Origin: Helicobacter sp. MIT 00-7814
GTDB taxonomy: Bacteria; Campylobacterota; Campylobacteria; Campylobacterales; Helicobacteraceae
Reading direction: 5' to 3'
Assembly (NCBI RefSeq): GCF_003364115.1
Contig: NZ_NXLL01000004.1
Span: 1-64,000 of the forward strand
Length of the DNA stretch: 64,000 bases
A program made the position numbers and the translations under genes. The notes below the pieces were generated by a model. It saw only the letters and a list, made by a program, of their open reading frames with translations. It was not told where the DNA came from and made no database searches. Within the stretch, counting starts at the first letter, position 1. Each line of letters opens with the position of its first letter. Below are positions 53,112 through 63,530 of the stretch, piece by piece.

Positions 53112-53597
53112 CTAGGCAAAATGCTTTTCACAAAGCGCCTTTATTTTCGCAAACACACTATCAAAATCTATTCCAAAAGTGCGCGTGTGCGCGATACTTG
53201 TGAGGAAATTTGTATCACCAATGTAGCGCGGGACGAAGTGCAAATGTATGTGCTCGGGTATCCCCGCACCTCCGGCTTTTTTGATATTCATGCCCATATT
53301 TACGCCACTTGCGCCATATTCATAAAGTAGCCCAAAGGCTTTTTGACTTAGCGTTTGTATGTGTAGCCACTCGCTAGAATCTAGAAGGCTAGGGCAATCA
53401 CAATGCTTGTGCGGGATAAGCATAAAATGCCCGGGCGTGTAGGGGTAGAGATTCATCACGCCAAAACATACGCTGTCGCGGTAAATCACGCGGTTTTTTT
53501 CATCATCTTGTGGATTTTTTGAAATCTCACAAAACACGCAAGAATGCGCCTGCGAGCCAAAATACGCCGCGCGCCAAGGGGAGTAGATTCTATCCAT
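53112..53597 (-). CDS. HIT-family nucleotide hydrolase/transferase
   Basis: 161 residues. The histidine triad is HIHLHFVPR near residue 117 (H-x-H-x-H). An N-terminal CVFCEISKNP pair of cysteines may bind zinc, and NLYPYTPGHFMLIPHKH fits the AP4A-hydrolase-like branch. Cytosolic. A pepD gene lies upstream on the same strand. Confidence 0.9.
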   Translation of the reverse strand: MDRIYSPWRAAYFGSQAHSCVFCEISKNPQDDEKNRVIYRDSVCFGVMNLYPYTPGHFMLIPHKHCDCPSLLDSSEWLHIQTLSQKAFGLLYEYGASGVNMGMNIKKAGGAGIPEHIHLHFVPRYIGDTNFLTSIAHTRTFGIDFDSVFAKIKALCEKHFA

Positions 53598-53640
53598 TTG
53601 ATTCCTTTTTTAACAAAAGATATTGAGGAATTTTACTTTT

Positions 53641-55194
53641 TTATTCTTTCAGCTCGTGTAAAAAGTGCAAGACAATCGCAATAAAATCCTCTAAACTTTG
53701 CAAATCCAAGCGCTCTTTAATACTATGGGGAAAGTCAATGCTAGGACCAATGGATAGAATCGTAACATTTTTGCCAAGTTGCGAAAGGCGCTTTTGCAAA
53801 ATCCCGCATTCTAAGCCAGCGTGAATCTGCACGATTTTTGGTTCTATTTTTTGTGCGTGAAATTGCTTGATTAAAGTGCGCAAAATGGGATTATCTGGTG
53901 CAATCGTGCGCTTCCACGCGCTGTAAAAATCACTCGCACTTACTTCAAAATCAAAATTGCCAAAAAGCGTCTCTAAGCGCGTAATGGCGCGTTTAAGCAG
54001 TGTATCATCATTAGCGCGCGCCATAAAGCAAAGCTCTAGATTCTCACTCTCTAAGTTTAAAAGAGAGAGATTAAGAGAGTTTGTCACGCTTTCCCCCTCC
54101 ACCTCATACACGCCACTATGCACGCACAGCAGAGGTTTTAAGATAGAATCTAAGCTAAAAAGTGGCTTTGAAAGTTGCGTTTGCGGGGATTCTCCAAAAG
54201 ATTCTGTTTGTGTGGATTCTGTTTGAGTGAAGGCAGAATCTTGCACGATTTCAAAACCAAAATCTTTTGCTTGTATTTGGTGCGCGCGGGTTTGCGTTTG
54301 TGCCAGTTCGCATAAATCTTGCGTGCTAAAAAGTGTGGCTTGCAGTGCCACAGGGATAGAATTGCGCTTTTCTCCACCTTTTATATCGCTTATAAAAAGG
54401 CGCTCCCCAGCAGATTCCTGCAAAGAATGCGCGAAATGGGCGAATTCCACAATCGCATTTGCGCGGTTTTTGTGGATATCAATCCCGCTATGCCCGCCTT
54501 TAAAGCCAAAAGAGCGCACGCGATAGGCTTTGAGCTTTGTTTTGTCGCCTAGATTCTCAGGCGTTAGGCGTTTTTTAGCAGTTATATCCACGCCACCAGC
54601 GCAACCTAGCACGATTTCATTGATATCTTCAGAATCCAAATTTAGCAAAATATCTGCGCGGATTGGAAGTTCCAAAGCCTTTGCGCCGAGCATTCCCACT
54701 TCCTCATCGTTGGTAAAAAGCAATTCAAAATTTTCCTCATATTTTGCTAGGGTTAAAATCGTGGCGATTGCGATACCATTATCCGCGCCGAGTGAAGAAT
54801 CCTTTGCGCGCAAAAAGTGTTTTTGTGGGTGTTTTTGCAAGTGTTTTTGTGGGTGTTTTTTGTGCGGATTCTCAAAGGGATTTTCAGCGTGATTTTTTAG
54901 ATTCTCATTTTGCAAAGAATCTATTACTTCCTCTTCATAGATTTCTATTGGCAGATTTTCTCCCGCCACGCCCACACATACCATATCATAATGCCCCTGC
55001 AGACAGCATTTTGGCGTGCCTTTAAAAGCATGGATATTGCGCGCGCCATCAGTTTGCACGCTCAAATTTAGCTTCTCGCATTCTTTGCATAAAAATGCAA
55101 AAAGTTCTTGCGTGTGAAAGCTCCCATGTGGGATTTGCGCGATTTGGCGAAAGTAGTGCAAAGTGGTGTCATAGAGTATTTTTAGCGATTGCAT
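53641..55194 (-). CDS. pepD: Aminoacyl-histidine dipeptidase, M20 family (PepD)
   Basis: 517 residues. Zinc peptidase for Xaa-His dipeptides. Metal site segments: CLQGHYDMVC (His68, Asp70), SSLGADNGIA, TNDEEVGM and a late HAGLECG. Two low-complexity inserts are unusual: residues about 86-128 (with HPQKHLQKHPQKHF, encoded by a tandem 24-base repeat) and a Thr/Glu/Ser-rich insert with FTQTESTQTES. Both lie between core segments and probably form surface loops. TTTTTCCT-type RBS; it follows the Tol genes by 12 bases. Confidence 0.9.
   Translation of the reverse strand: MQSLKILYDTTLHYFRQIAQIPHGSFHTQELFAFLCKECEKLNLSVQTDGARNIHAFKGTPKCCLQGHYDMVCVGVAGENLPIEIYEEEVIDSLQNENLKNHAENPFENPHKKHPQKHLQKHPQKHFLRAKDSSLGADNGIAIATILTLAKYEENFELLFTNDEEVGMLGAKALELPIRADILLNLDSEDINEIVLGCAGGVDITAKKRLTPENLGDKTKLKAYRVRSFGFKGGHSGIDIHKNRANAIVEFAHFAHSLQESAGERLFISDIKGGEKRNSIPVALQATLFSTQDLCELAQTQTRAHQIQAKDFGFEIVQDSAFTQTESTQTESFGESPQTQLSKPLFSLDSILKPLLCVHSGVYEVEGESVTNSLNLSLLNLESENLELCFMARANDDTLLKRAITRLETLFGNFDFEVSASDFYSAWKRTIAPDNPILRTLIKQFHAQKIEPKIVQIHAGLECGILQKRLSQLGKNVTILSIGPSIDFPHSIKERLDLQSLEDFIAIVLHFLHELKE
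54817..54864. repeat. Tandem 24-base repeat within pepD
   Basis: GTGTTTTTGTGGGTGTTTTT followed by GCAA, then a second nearly identical unit that diverges in its last bases. It encodes the His/Gln/Lys repeat in the PepD loop and is in-frame expandable (24 bases). Confidence 0.85.
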
Positions 55195-55205
55195 ATTTTT
55201 CCTTT

Positions 55206-55928
55206 TTAAGTGCTTTTGTTGCTTTTAAATTCTACTAAAATCGTGCGCGCGCTTCTTTGAGCTGGCGGGAAGGGCAGGGTTTCTAGGCGTTTGAGCGTAG
55301 AATCTAGCGCGCTATCAAAATGCGTATCCTGCGTGTAGCGCTTCACCATAAAGCTCATTTTGCCATGCATATCAATGGTAATCGCCACCACGCCAACTAA
55401 GCCACTAGGCAGCACATACGCGCTATTATCCCACTCTTTTTGCAAGATCTCGCTCACGCTCGCATACCATTCATCAAACGCGCCATCTTGGGAATCCGCG
55501 GAATTATTTGTGATGGTGAGAGTATTGACATTTTGCAGGCGTTCTTTCAAATCGCGGCTTTGCTGTGCGAGCTCATTTAGCGCTTGCAAATCCCTTGCAT
55601 TCTGCGCGCGCTCCAGCCTGTCATCGCTGATTTCTTGGGATTTGCTAGATTCTGTGGAATCTACAAGCGCAAACATATCTTTTAGCCCGCTTCCTTCAAG
55701 CGGATTGCTTTTTGGCGCGCTTTGGGCGCTTGGAGTTTTAGAATCAAGCTCTAAATACGCCTCTATGTCAATGGATTCTATAGAAATGGTGGAGGTTTTG
55801 AGTGTGGCGTATTTTGTAGGTTTGTAGTAAAACGCCCAAAAAAGCGCCAAAAGCAAGAGCCCTTGCAAGCAAAAGGCGATAATGCCACTTGAAAAAACAA
55901 GAAGAAGATTTTTGAGCTTTTCTGCCAT
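55206..55928 (-). CDS. TolA/TonB-like periplasmic linker protein
   Basis: 240 residues. One N-terminal membrane anchor (about 8-32), a polar Ser/Ala/Pro-rich linker with predicted helix (about 60-150), and a C-terminal domain (about 155-235; EWYASVSEILQKEW, then MHGKMSFMVKRYTQD, then LETLPFPPA) that fits a TolA/TonB C-terminal fold. It follows TolR and TolQ on the same strand, so it is the likely TolA linking the motor to Pal/TolB. tolB and pal are not in the window. Confidence 0.75.
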   Translation of the reverse strand: MAEKLKNLLLVFSSGIIAFCLQGLLLLALFWAFYYKPTKYATLKTSTISIESIDIEAYLELDSKTPSAQSAPKSNPLEGSGLKDMFALVDSTESSKSQEISDDRLERAQNARDLQALNELAQQSRDLKERLQNVNTLTITNNSADSQDGAFDEWYASVSEILQKEWDNSAYVLPSGLVGVVAITIDMHGKMSFMVKRYTQDTHFDSALDSTLKRLETLPFPPAQRSARTILVEFKSNKST

Positions 55929-55938
55929 TGCACCTGTC

Positions 55939-56340
55939 CTAGCCGCCTGTCACCAATGAAACGCGCAAGAATCCAGCTTCTTTGACAGATTTAAGAATAT
56001 ACATCACATCTTCATAGCGCAAATCCTTATCCGCGCGGATAAAAACGGGGATTTTCTTATCAAGCGGGGCTGAAAGTAGCACGAAATTATCCGCAAAGCC
56101 TTTGAGCTCATATACGCTTTCTTTTACATACACCTTTTTATCAAGGCTTACGCGCACTTCAAGCATGGAATCTTGCTCGAGCTTTTTGCTCTTTGAGCCA
56201 CGCGGCAGGGTGATGTCCTCTTGATAGGTGATTGTTGGCATGCCAATCATTAGGATTGCTAGTAGCACGAGCATGACATCAACTAAGGGTGTGATATTGA
56301 GCTCAGGCTTTTCGTCTAGGTCGATTTCATCTTCGTGCAT
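55939..56340 (-). CDS. tolR: TolR/ExbD biopolymer-transport protein
   Basis: 133 residues. N-terminal anchor with the key Asp in NITPLVDVMLVLLAILMIG and a periplasmic domain (IPVFIRADKDLRYEDVMYIL). With TolQ it forms the proton-driven motor. Context with ATP synthase, TolQ and TolA-like genes fits the Tol system (HP1127-HP1130 in my memory) more than iron uptake. The 269-base gap to tolQ holds repeat copy F, which interrupts a normally tight operon; the RBS AAAAAGGAAT follows the end of the element. Confidence 0.88.
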   Translation of the reverse strand: MHEDEIDLDEKPELNITPLVDVMLVLLAILMIGMPTITYQEDITLPRGSKSKKLEQDSMLEVRVSLDKKVYVKESVYELKGFADNFVLLSAPLDKKIPVFIRADKDLRYEDVMYILKSVKEAGFLRVSLVTGG

Positions 56341-56354
56341 GCGTATTCCTTTTT

Positions 56355-56550
56355 ATTGTATCGTCTTCGCGGAAGTGAATTCCGCTCCGCCTATTCCTTT
56401 GGGACTATCACTTTGGCTAACGCCAAAGCTCCGCTCCACTTCCAACTGCGCGGAAGTGAATTCCGCTTTGTCTCCAGCTTCGCGTGCATATTCTGCCTTA
56501 TTTTGTTGATAAGGTTTTGCAGATTCTAACGCGATTTGGTTGCTTAAGAT
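56355..56550 (-). repeat. Dispersed structured intergenic element, copy F (between tolQ and tolR)
   Basis: On the minus strand: CGCGTTAGAATC, TTATCAACAAAATAAGGC, ATATGCACGCGAAGC, stem GCGGAA-TTCAC-TTCCGC, GGAGCGGAG, stem CTTTGGC-GTTA-GCCAAAG and TGATAG. Then a short spacer, a second GCGGAA-TTCAC-TTCCGC stem, GAAGACGATACAAT. It is a composite of both end types, ending 14 bases before the tolR ATG. Confidence 0.8.
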
Positions 56551-56609
56551 TTATATTCCTTGAATTTCTGCGTAGTGGGAATCTGCACTTTTAATTTTTG
56601 CTTTAAATC

Positions 56610-57182
56610 TCACACCTTGTGGGCGTTGGTGATAAGATTTATCTGCATTTGGATACACACGCCCAAATCATACGCCTTGCGCTTTAAAAGCAAATAAAAT
56701 GAATATGCTGGAATCGCAGTGAGAATCCCGCAAGCCGTAGCCACGAGGGCTTTTGAGATAATAGGCGCGATGATATCAAAAGACACATTCCCACCGCCAA
56801 GCTGGGAAAATGCCTCTAAAATCTCAACAACCGTGCCAAAAAGCCCGATAAATGGGGCGGTTGAAGAAATGATGCTTAGCAATACAAGCCCCTTTGTCGC
56901 CTGCTGAAGTGCGCGCACTTTCCACACTTGCAAAAGCGCGCCATCGATATTTGAAATATCTTTTTTGCTTAGAATCGTGCTAAGAATGGTGTTTTTTGGG
57001 ATACTGATAGAGTTTGCAAGAAGCATATCAAGGTTGTGGCGCTCACTACTTAGCCACTCGCTAAGCGAAAAAGTCTTGTAAATATACACCCACAGCGTTA
57101 AGAATAAATACAGCCCAAGCCAGCCGATGACAACAAGCGTGATGGGGGTGCTTTGCGTGATAAAGCTAAGAAAAACTTCCAT
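56610..57182 (-). CDS. tolQ: TolQ/ExbB proton-channel protein
   Basis: 190 residues, three membrane segments (about 15-35, 100-125, 145-170). Conserved region with LLSIISSTAPFIGLFGTVVEIL and the following ISKALVATACGILTAIPAY is typical of MotA/TolQ/ExbB. It assembles as a pentamer around TolR. It is separated from tolR by the repeat element. A short secreted protein gene lies between tolQ and atpC upstream. Confidence 0.9.
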   Translation of the reverse strand: MEVFLSFITQSTPITLVVIGWLGLYLFLTLWVYIYKTFSLSEWLSSERHNLDMLLANSISIPKNTILSTILSKKDISNIDGALLQVWKVRALQQATKGLVLLSIISSTAPFIGLFGTVVEILEAFSQLGGGNVSFDIIAPIISKALVATACGILTAIPAYSFYLLLKRKAYDLGVCIQMQINLITNAHKV

Positions 57183-57234
57183 TTATTTCTCCATTTTTGG
57201 CTTGTTTAAACTTATCAAAGTTATTTAAGACATG

Positions 57235-57636
57235 CTAAAGACAATCTTTAGGGCTTTTTTGAATATCCATATAGAGATTTTCTTTCAAAAAATAGCGCCA
57301 GCGCATGGGGACATTATTTTCTCTAAACCAGCTTATGTCTTCGTTGTTGCAATATTGCTCGGTGTTGTTAGTGTTTAGCTCTTCTTCAAAGGCTTGTTTT
57401 GTTGAAGGATTTGCAAAAAACTGCATATCCGCGTCATTAAGATCTAGCATATAGAAGTAGGTGAGTGCATTTTGCATACAGCGCACATCTATCAAAAGCG
57501 TCATTTCATCAAGACGCACGGGAGGATTAAGCTCGTTTTTTGTCTCATCTACGATAGAGCGCAAAAGATTGCTCGAGCATAAATCCCCGCTTAGCAATGC
57601 ACTAAGAGAGAGTAAAAAAGCGCAAAGTAACCGCAA
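57235..57636 (-). CDS. Small exported protein of unknown function between atpC and tolQ
   Basis: 133 residues with a signal peptide (hydrophobic core, cleavage near LSGDLCSS). The mature part has three or four cysteines (including CSSN, VRCMQ, QYCNN and the last-but-one residue), so disulfides are possible. No known domain is recognised. It starts 16 bases after the atpC stop on the same strand and ends 52 bases before tolQ, so it is probably in the same transcript. Confidence 0.65.
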   Translation of the reverse strand: MRLLCAFLLSLSALLSGDLCSSNLLRSIVDETKNELNPPVRLDEMTLLIDVRCMQNALTYFYMLDLNDADMQFFANPSTKQAFEEELNTNNTEQYCNNEDISWFRENNVPMRWRYFLKENLYMDIQKSPKDCL

Positions 57637-57652
57637 GCCAAAGCCTTAGAAT

Positions 57653-58045
57653 CTACAACTTGCTTTTTGCGCCAGATTCTATGCGTGAGACGACCGAAGA
57701 GATTGCGACTTTGTCATTGCTCGCATCTTCAAGAAGTTGTCTTGCGCTATCAATTGCAAGTGCGATTTTGTCCTGTGAGCCACCACTGATAGATACTGCG
57801 CCTTCAGCGATTACTTGCACTTTTTTTGCATCAACTTCAGCATAGCCTGAATTGATAGCCACCATTTCAGAATCTCCATCTTTTTTGATAAGCTCAATCA
57901 CGCCTGCTTTGAGCGATGCTAAAAGGTCGCAATGTCCGGCATACACGCCAAATTCACCCTCGCTACCGGGCAAAACTACAGATTGCACTTCATCATCAAA
58001 AATTTTCCCATAGGGAGTTACGATGCTAAGTTTTAGATTTTCCAT
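57653..58045 (-). CDS. atpC: ATP synthase epsilon subunit
   Basis: 130 residues. Rotor subunit that regulates F1. N-terminal beta-sandwich (KLSIVTPYGKIFDDEV, then VVLPGSEGEFGVYAGHCDLL) and a C-terminal helical region (IDSARQLLEDAS). Follows atpD by 14 bases. Confidence 0.95.
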   Translation of the reverse strand: MENLKLSIVTPYGKIFDDEVQSVVLPGSEGEFGVYAGHCDLLASLKAGVIELIKKDGDSEMVAINSGYAEVDAKKVQVIAEGAVSISGGSQDKIALAIDSARQLLEDASNDKVAISSVVSRIESGAKSKL

Positions 58046-58059
58046 GTATTCCCTTTGCC

Positions 58060-59469
<1,410 letters not shown>

Positions 59470-59475
59470 TTAGAT

Positions 59476-60378
59476 TTATTTCATTGCTTCAACGCCTGCA
59501 TTTATCTCTACAAGCTCGGTTGTGATCGCCTCTTGACGCGCCTTATTGTATGATATACTCAAGCTCTTCACCAAATCCCCCGCGTTACTTGTCGCAGAAT
59601 CCATCGCCTGTACGCGCGCGCTATGCTCTGCCGCAAGAGAATCTATAAGTGCGTAATACATATTGTATTCAATGTATTTTCGCGCGAGACCATCAAGCAA
59701 CGCATCTTCAGGCTCATCAGATTCTATATTAAGCACAGAAAGATCTTTGAGCGCTTCTTGCGTATCGACATTAATCGTCAAAGGCAACAGCGCGCGAGAT
59801 TCTAACTCTTGAGAAATCATATTTCTAAAGCCATTATGCACGATGATAACTTCATCTGTAAGCCCATTTAAAAAATCCTGCACGACATTGCCAATAAACG
59901 CCGCTGCAGATTCATAAGTAGGCATGGAACTAAGCCCGATTGCCTTGTCAAGCACTTCGATATCATTAAAAGTGAAAAAAGAGATTCCCTTTTTTCCGAT
60001 ACCGCGCAAGCGCACCTTGATATTTTGCTCTTTATACTGCTTCATAAGGCGTAAGACTTCTTTAATCGTTACTTGATTGAATCCGCCACACAAGCCCTTG
60101 TCCGCGGTGATAAATATAATATCGATCTTTTTAATCTCTCTTGCTTTTGAACCGACAAAATATCTACTATTGATATTTTCCACACCTTTAATGAGAATCT
60201 TACGCACGATTTCATCAAATACCTCATTAAGTTTGTGGGCATAAATCTTAGAGCGTCTTGCCAGTTCCTCGGTTTTTTTAAGCTTTGAGGTAGAGACAAG
60301 TTTCATCGCGCGCGTCGTCTTTTGCGTGTTTTTCACGCTGACGATTTGGCGTCGAATTTCTTTGAGATTGCCACCCAT
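59476..60378 (-). CDS. atpG: ATP synthase gamma subunit
   Basis: 300 residues. Central rotor shaft of F1. N-terminal [20 protein letters not shown] and C-terminal [19 protein letters not shown] with the closing helix ([16 protein letters not shown]) are characteristic; [14 protein letters not shown] lies in the middle. RBS AAAGGAG. Confidence 0.97.
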   Translation of the reverse strand: MGGNLKEIRRQIVSVKNTQKTTRAMKLVSTSKLKKTEELARRSKIYAHKLNEVFDEIVRKILIKGVENINSRYFVGSKAREIKKIDIIFITADKGLCGGFNQVTIKEVLRLMKQYKEQNIKVRLRGIGKKGISFFTFNDIEVLDKAIGLSSMPTYESAAAFIGNVVQDFLNGLTDEVIIVHNGFRNMISQELESRALLPLTINVDTQEALKDLSVLNIESDEPEDALLDGLARKYIEYNMYYALIDSLAAEHSARVQAMDSATSNAGDLVKSLSISYNKARQEAITTELVEINAGVEAMK

Positions 60379-60413
60379 GTATTCTCCTTTAGGTCTTTGT
60401 TATATCCTTAAGC

Positions 60414-61928
60414 TTAGGCAGAAAAAGACGCTTTAAATTCTTTCAGCGCGTTATTAAGCTCTGCTTCGATATCTTTATCAAGTGCTTTTTTCGCGCGGAT
60501 ATCTTCAAAGAGTTTAGGATATTTTGCCTCGATGAAAGGATAAAAATCCGCTTCAAAATCCACAACTCTATTTACTGGGATATCATCTAAGAATCCTTTC
60601 GCACCCGCATAAATCATCACAACTTGCTTTTCAATCGCAAGTGGTGAATAAGGTGGCTGTTTAAGCACTTCTACCATTCTTTGTCCGCGCTCTAGCTGGT
60701 TGCGGCTGACTTCATCAAGATCTGATGCAAATTGTGAAAACGCCTGCAACTCTCTATATTGTGCTAAGTCAAGGCGCAAGTTTCCAGCCACTTGCTTTGT
60801 AGCTTTAATCTGTGCTGCGCCACCCACGCGAGATACAGAAAGTCCCACATTGATAGCTGGGCGGATACCAGAGTTAAAAAGGTTTGTTTCTAGGAAGATT
60901 TGCCCATCTGTAATTGAAATCACATTTGTCGGAATGTAGGCTGAAATGTCTCCTGCTTGTGTTTCAATGATAGGAAGCGCAGTTAGAGAGCCAGCGCCTA
61001 GCTCATCGCTAAGTTTTGCCGCGCGCTCAAGCAAGCGAGAGTGTAGATAGAACACATCTCCGGGGAATGCCTCACGACCCGGTGGGCGACGCAAAATCAA
61101 AGACATTTCACGATATGCCACAGCATGTTTGCTCAAATCATCATAAATAATAAGTGCATGGCGTCCGTTGTCTCTGAAATATTCACCAATTGTAACACCT
61201 GTATAAGGTGCAAGGAACTGCATAGCTGCTGATGAAGAAGCAGGCGCATTGACAATCACGGTGTATTCCATCGCGCCGTGTTCTTCTAGCTTGCGCACCA
61301 CTTGTGCAACTGTAGATTCTTTTTGCCCAATAGCGACATAGATACAAATAACATCTTGTCCTTTTTGGTTAATGATAGAATCCACCGCAACGGTTGTTTT
61401 TCCAGTTTGTCTATCGCCAATAATAAGCTCTCTTTGCCCGCGTCCGATAGGCACAAGTGCATCAATTGCTTTGATACCAGTTTGCAATGGCTCATGCACG
61501 GATTTTCTTGCCATAATGCCGGGTGCTTTTTCCTCTACGAAACGAAATTCGCTAGATTCAATCGCGCCTTTGCCATCGATCGCCTCACCTAGTGTGTTTA
61601 TCACGCGTCCGACAACTCCATCGCCCACAGGCACTTTCATAAGCTTTTTAAGGCGCTTTACAGAAGTTCCTTCTTTGATGTTTTTGCCATTGCCTAGCAC
61701 CACCACGCCCACGCTTGATTCTTCAAGGCTTGAAGCGATGCCAATATCGCCACTTTCAAACTCAACCATTTCATAATACATGACATTATTTAGTCCATAG
61801 ACTTTTGCCACGCCATCAGCATAGGTTACGACCTTGCCAGTCTCGCTAATATCTACATTGATATTGAAGTTCTCAATGCGTTCTTTGATAATCGCGCTTA
61901 CTTCTTCAGATTTCAATTTTGCTACCAC
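60414..61928 (-). CDS. atpA: ATP synthase alpha subunit
   Basis: 504 residues. Non-catalytic nucleotide-binding F1 subunit. Walker [11 protein letters not shown] near residue 170, [16 protein letters not shown], and the signature [14 protein letters not shown] are present. RBS AAAGGAG. Only one full heptamer (AGATTCT) is seen in this 1.5-kb gene, unlike pnp. Confidence 0.98.
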   Translation of the reverse strand: MVAKLKSEEVSAIIKERIENFNINVDISETGKVVTYADGVAKVYGLNNVMYYEMVEFESGDIGIASSLEESSVGVVVLGNGKNIKEGTSVKRLKKLMKVPVGDGVVGRVINTLGEAIDGKGAIESSEFRFVEEKAPGIMARKSVHEPLQTGIKAIDALVPIGRGQRELIIGDRQTGKTTVAVDSIINQKGQDVICIYVAIGQKESTVAQVVRKLEEHGAMEYTVIVNAPASSSAAMQFLAPYTGVTIGEYFRDNGRHALIIYDDLSKHAVAYREMSLILRRPPGREAFPGDVFYLHSRLLERAAKLSDELGAGSLTALPIIETQAGDISAYIPTNVISITDGQIFLETNLFNSGIRPAINVGLSVSRVGGAAQIKATKQVAGNLRLDLAQYRELQAFSQFASDLDEVSRNQLERGQRMVEVLKQPPYSPLAIEKQVVMIYAGAKGFLDDIPVNRVVDFEADFYPFIEAKYPKLFEDIRAKKALDKDIEAELNNALKEFKASFSA

Positions 61929-61948
61929 TTTTTACTCCTTTGTTAAGT

Positions 61949-62476
61949 TTAAATTGCTTTTAAAATATGTGCGCTTAGATCTTGCAAGAATCTTTCCTTA
62001 GAGAAAGAAATCTCAATGCCCAAATCTTCCACACTTAGTTTAATACCATCAATTGAAGCTTGCTCTTGTCGGATACTAAGCTCGGCATTAAGCTTTTTTG
62101 ACAAGCTTTTTGCGATAAGCTCTTGCGTTTTAGAATCTAGCCCATCTTTTGTGCGTAAGATTGCGACAAATTGCTTTTTTTGCGCCAAAAGTCGCTTTTC
62201 TAGCCCTTCAGCAATGCTAGGGAGAATTTCAATCCTATTTTCCAACACAAGTAATTTTAAAAAGTTCTCAAAGCGCTTGTCTAGCGTCTCAAACACGCTT
62301 AGTAAAAGCTCTTCTTTCTGCGCGCTTTTCATAAATGGCGAGTAGAGTAAATCCGCTACCTTCTTTTCTGCCAACGCCTTGCTAAGCTTTGCAAAAAGAG
62401 GAATTATCTCTTCAAGCTCTTTTGGCGAAAAGCTCTCACTCAGCGCTTTAATGTATTTTTTTGCAATACTTTCCAT
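61949..62476 (-). CDS. atpH: ATP synthase delta subunit
   Basis: 175 residues. Peripheral stator linking F1 to b subunits. Starts MESIAKKYIKALSES and has the C-terminal region VEDLGIEISFSKERFLQDL of the OSCP/delta family. Its start codon overlaps the end of atpF, so the two are coupled. Confidence 0.93.
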   Translation of the reverse strand: MESIAKKYIKALSESFSPKELEEIIPLFAKLSKALAEKKVADLLYSPFMKSAQKEELLLSVFETLDKRFENFLKLLVLENRIEILPSIAEGLEKRLLAQKKQFVAILRTKDGLDSKTQELIAKSLSKKLNAELSIRQEQASIDGIKLSVEDLGIEISFSKERFLQDLSAHILKAI

Positions 62477-62991
62477 TAGGCAATCCTTTTGGTGATGATA
62501 TTGACATAATCTGTGTTTTCAAGCACAATATCTTTGGAATGTAACACTTCTTCTAGCACATCGCGCACGCTCTCTCTCGTCGCACTTACGCGCTCAAATT
62601 CCATGTTTGTTTCCGCGCTAGATTCCATAGCTTGTATTTGAAGTTGCGTTTGTTTTGCAAGTTTTTGTGAAGCAATCACAGCTTCTTTTTTGGCTGTTTG
62701 GATAATTTCTTCCGCCCTTAGCTTGCTTTCTTCAAGTTTTCTTAAGGCAGATTCTTTTTCTTGCTTTGCTTTGTTAAGCTTTGTTTGCACTTCTTCGAGC
62801 TGGGAAAGGATAGATTCTCTCCTTGCTACAAAAATCGCTTTGATGCGCGATGCGGTGAAATACCACAAAATTGCCACAAACAAAACGAAGTTAATAAGCC
62901 TTTGGATAAAGTCACTTTCAGCAAATCCACCGCTTGCAAAGGCAAAACTTGGGATAAGGCAAAAAAGACTTAGCAAAAAGATTTTTTTCAT
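62476..62991 (-). CDS. atpF: ATP synthase b subunit
   Basis: 171 residues from the ATG at 62991 with RBS AAGGAG. An N-terminal signal-like hydrophobic stretch (KIFLLSLFCLIPSFAFASGG) precedes the membrane anchor (about 32-50, VLFVAILWYFTASRI), and then comes a long coiled coil. The frame is open to 63069, but that would overlap the b' gene and lacks an RBS. Forms the peripheral stalk with b'. Confidence 0.93.
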   Translation of the reverse strand: MKKIFLLSLFCLIPSFAFASGGFAESDFIQRLINFVLFVAILWYFTASRIKAIFVARRESILSQLEEVQTKLNKAKQEKESALRKLEESKLRAEEIIQTAKKEAVIASQKLAKQTQLQIQAMESSAETNMEFERVSATRESVRDVLEEVLHSKDIVLENTDYVNIITKRIA

Positions 62992-63019
62992 TTTTACTCC
63001 TTGAAAAGTTTTAAAAAGG

Positions 63020-63445
63020 TTAAATTGACTTGAGTTTTTCAGAAATAGCTCGCTTGTATTCGCCCACATGCGCGGAAAGCTCGCTTTTTAACTGCGCTTG
63101 CTGTTCTTTTAGCTCTGCTTTGAAAGCAAGCATTTGAGAATCTAGCTCCTGTCTTTTGGCTTCAATCTTACTTTCGCAAAGTGCCTTTTCACGCGTAGTG
63201 GCTTCTTCGATGATTTCCTTAGCCTTTTTTTGTGCTTGAGAGATGATGGTGCTTATTTCCTCTTGGATTTTTGCGATTTCTTGTGTGTTGCTTTGTGTGT
63301 CTTGCAGGTCCTTTTTTACACGCTCATCGCGCTTATCCATAAACGAAAGCATAGGCTTATAAAGCCATTGATTAAGGCAAACCAACAATAAAATAAAACA
63401 GATAAAAACCAAAACCATTAAGTGCGGATTGACTGATATTCCCAT
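63020..63445 (-). CDS. atpF': ATP synthase b' subunit
   Basis: 141 residues. One N-terminal anchor (HLMVLVFICFILLLVCLNQW) and a long charged coiled coil (QEISTIISQAQKKAKEIIEE). Having two different b-type genes next to each other is normal in this phylum. The RBS is AAAAGGAGC. Confidence 0.92.
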   Translation of the reverse strand: MGISVNPHLMVLVFICFILLLVCLNQWLYKPMLSFMDKRDERVKKDLQDTQSNTQEIAKIQEEISTIISQAQKKAKEIIEEATTREKALCESKIEAKRQELDSQMLAFKAELKEQQAQLKSELSAHVGEYKRAISEKLKSI

Positions 63446-63530
63446 TTACGCTTGCTCCTTTTGATAAATTGCCTGTCCTTAAATAAGGCTAGATTCTAAC
63501 AAGTTAAGCTATTTTTTTACTTAAATTCCC

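Noticed and set aside
54817-54864. Short tandem repeats as a possible CRISPR array
   Set aside because: They are adjacent, without spacers, and lie in frame inside pepD.
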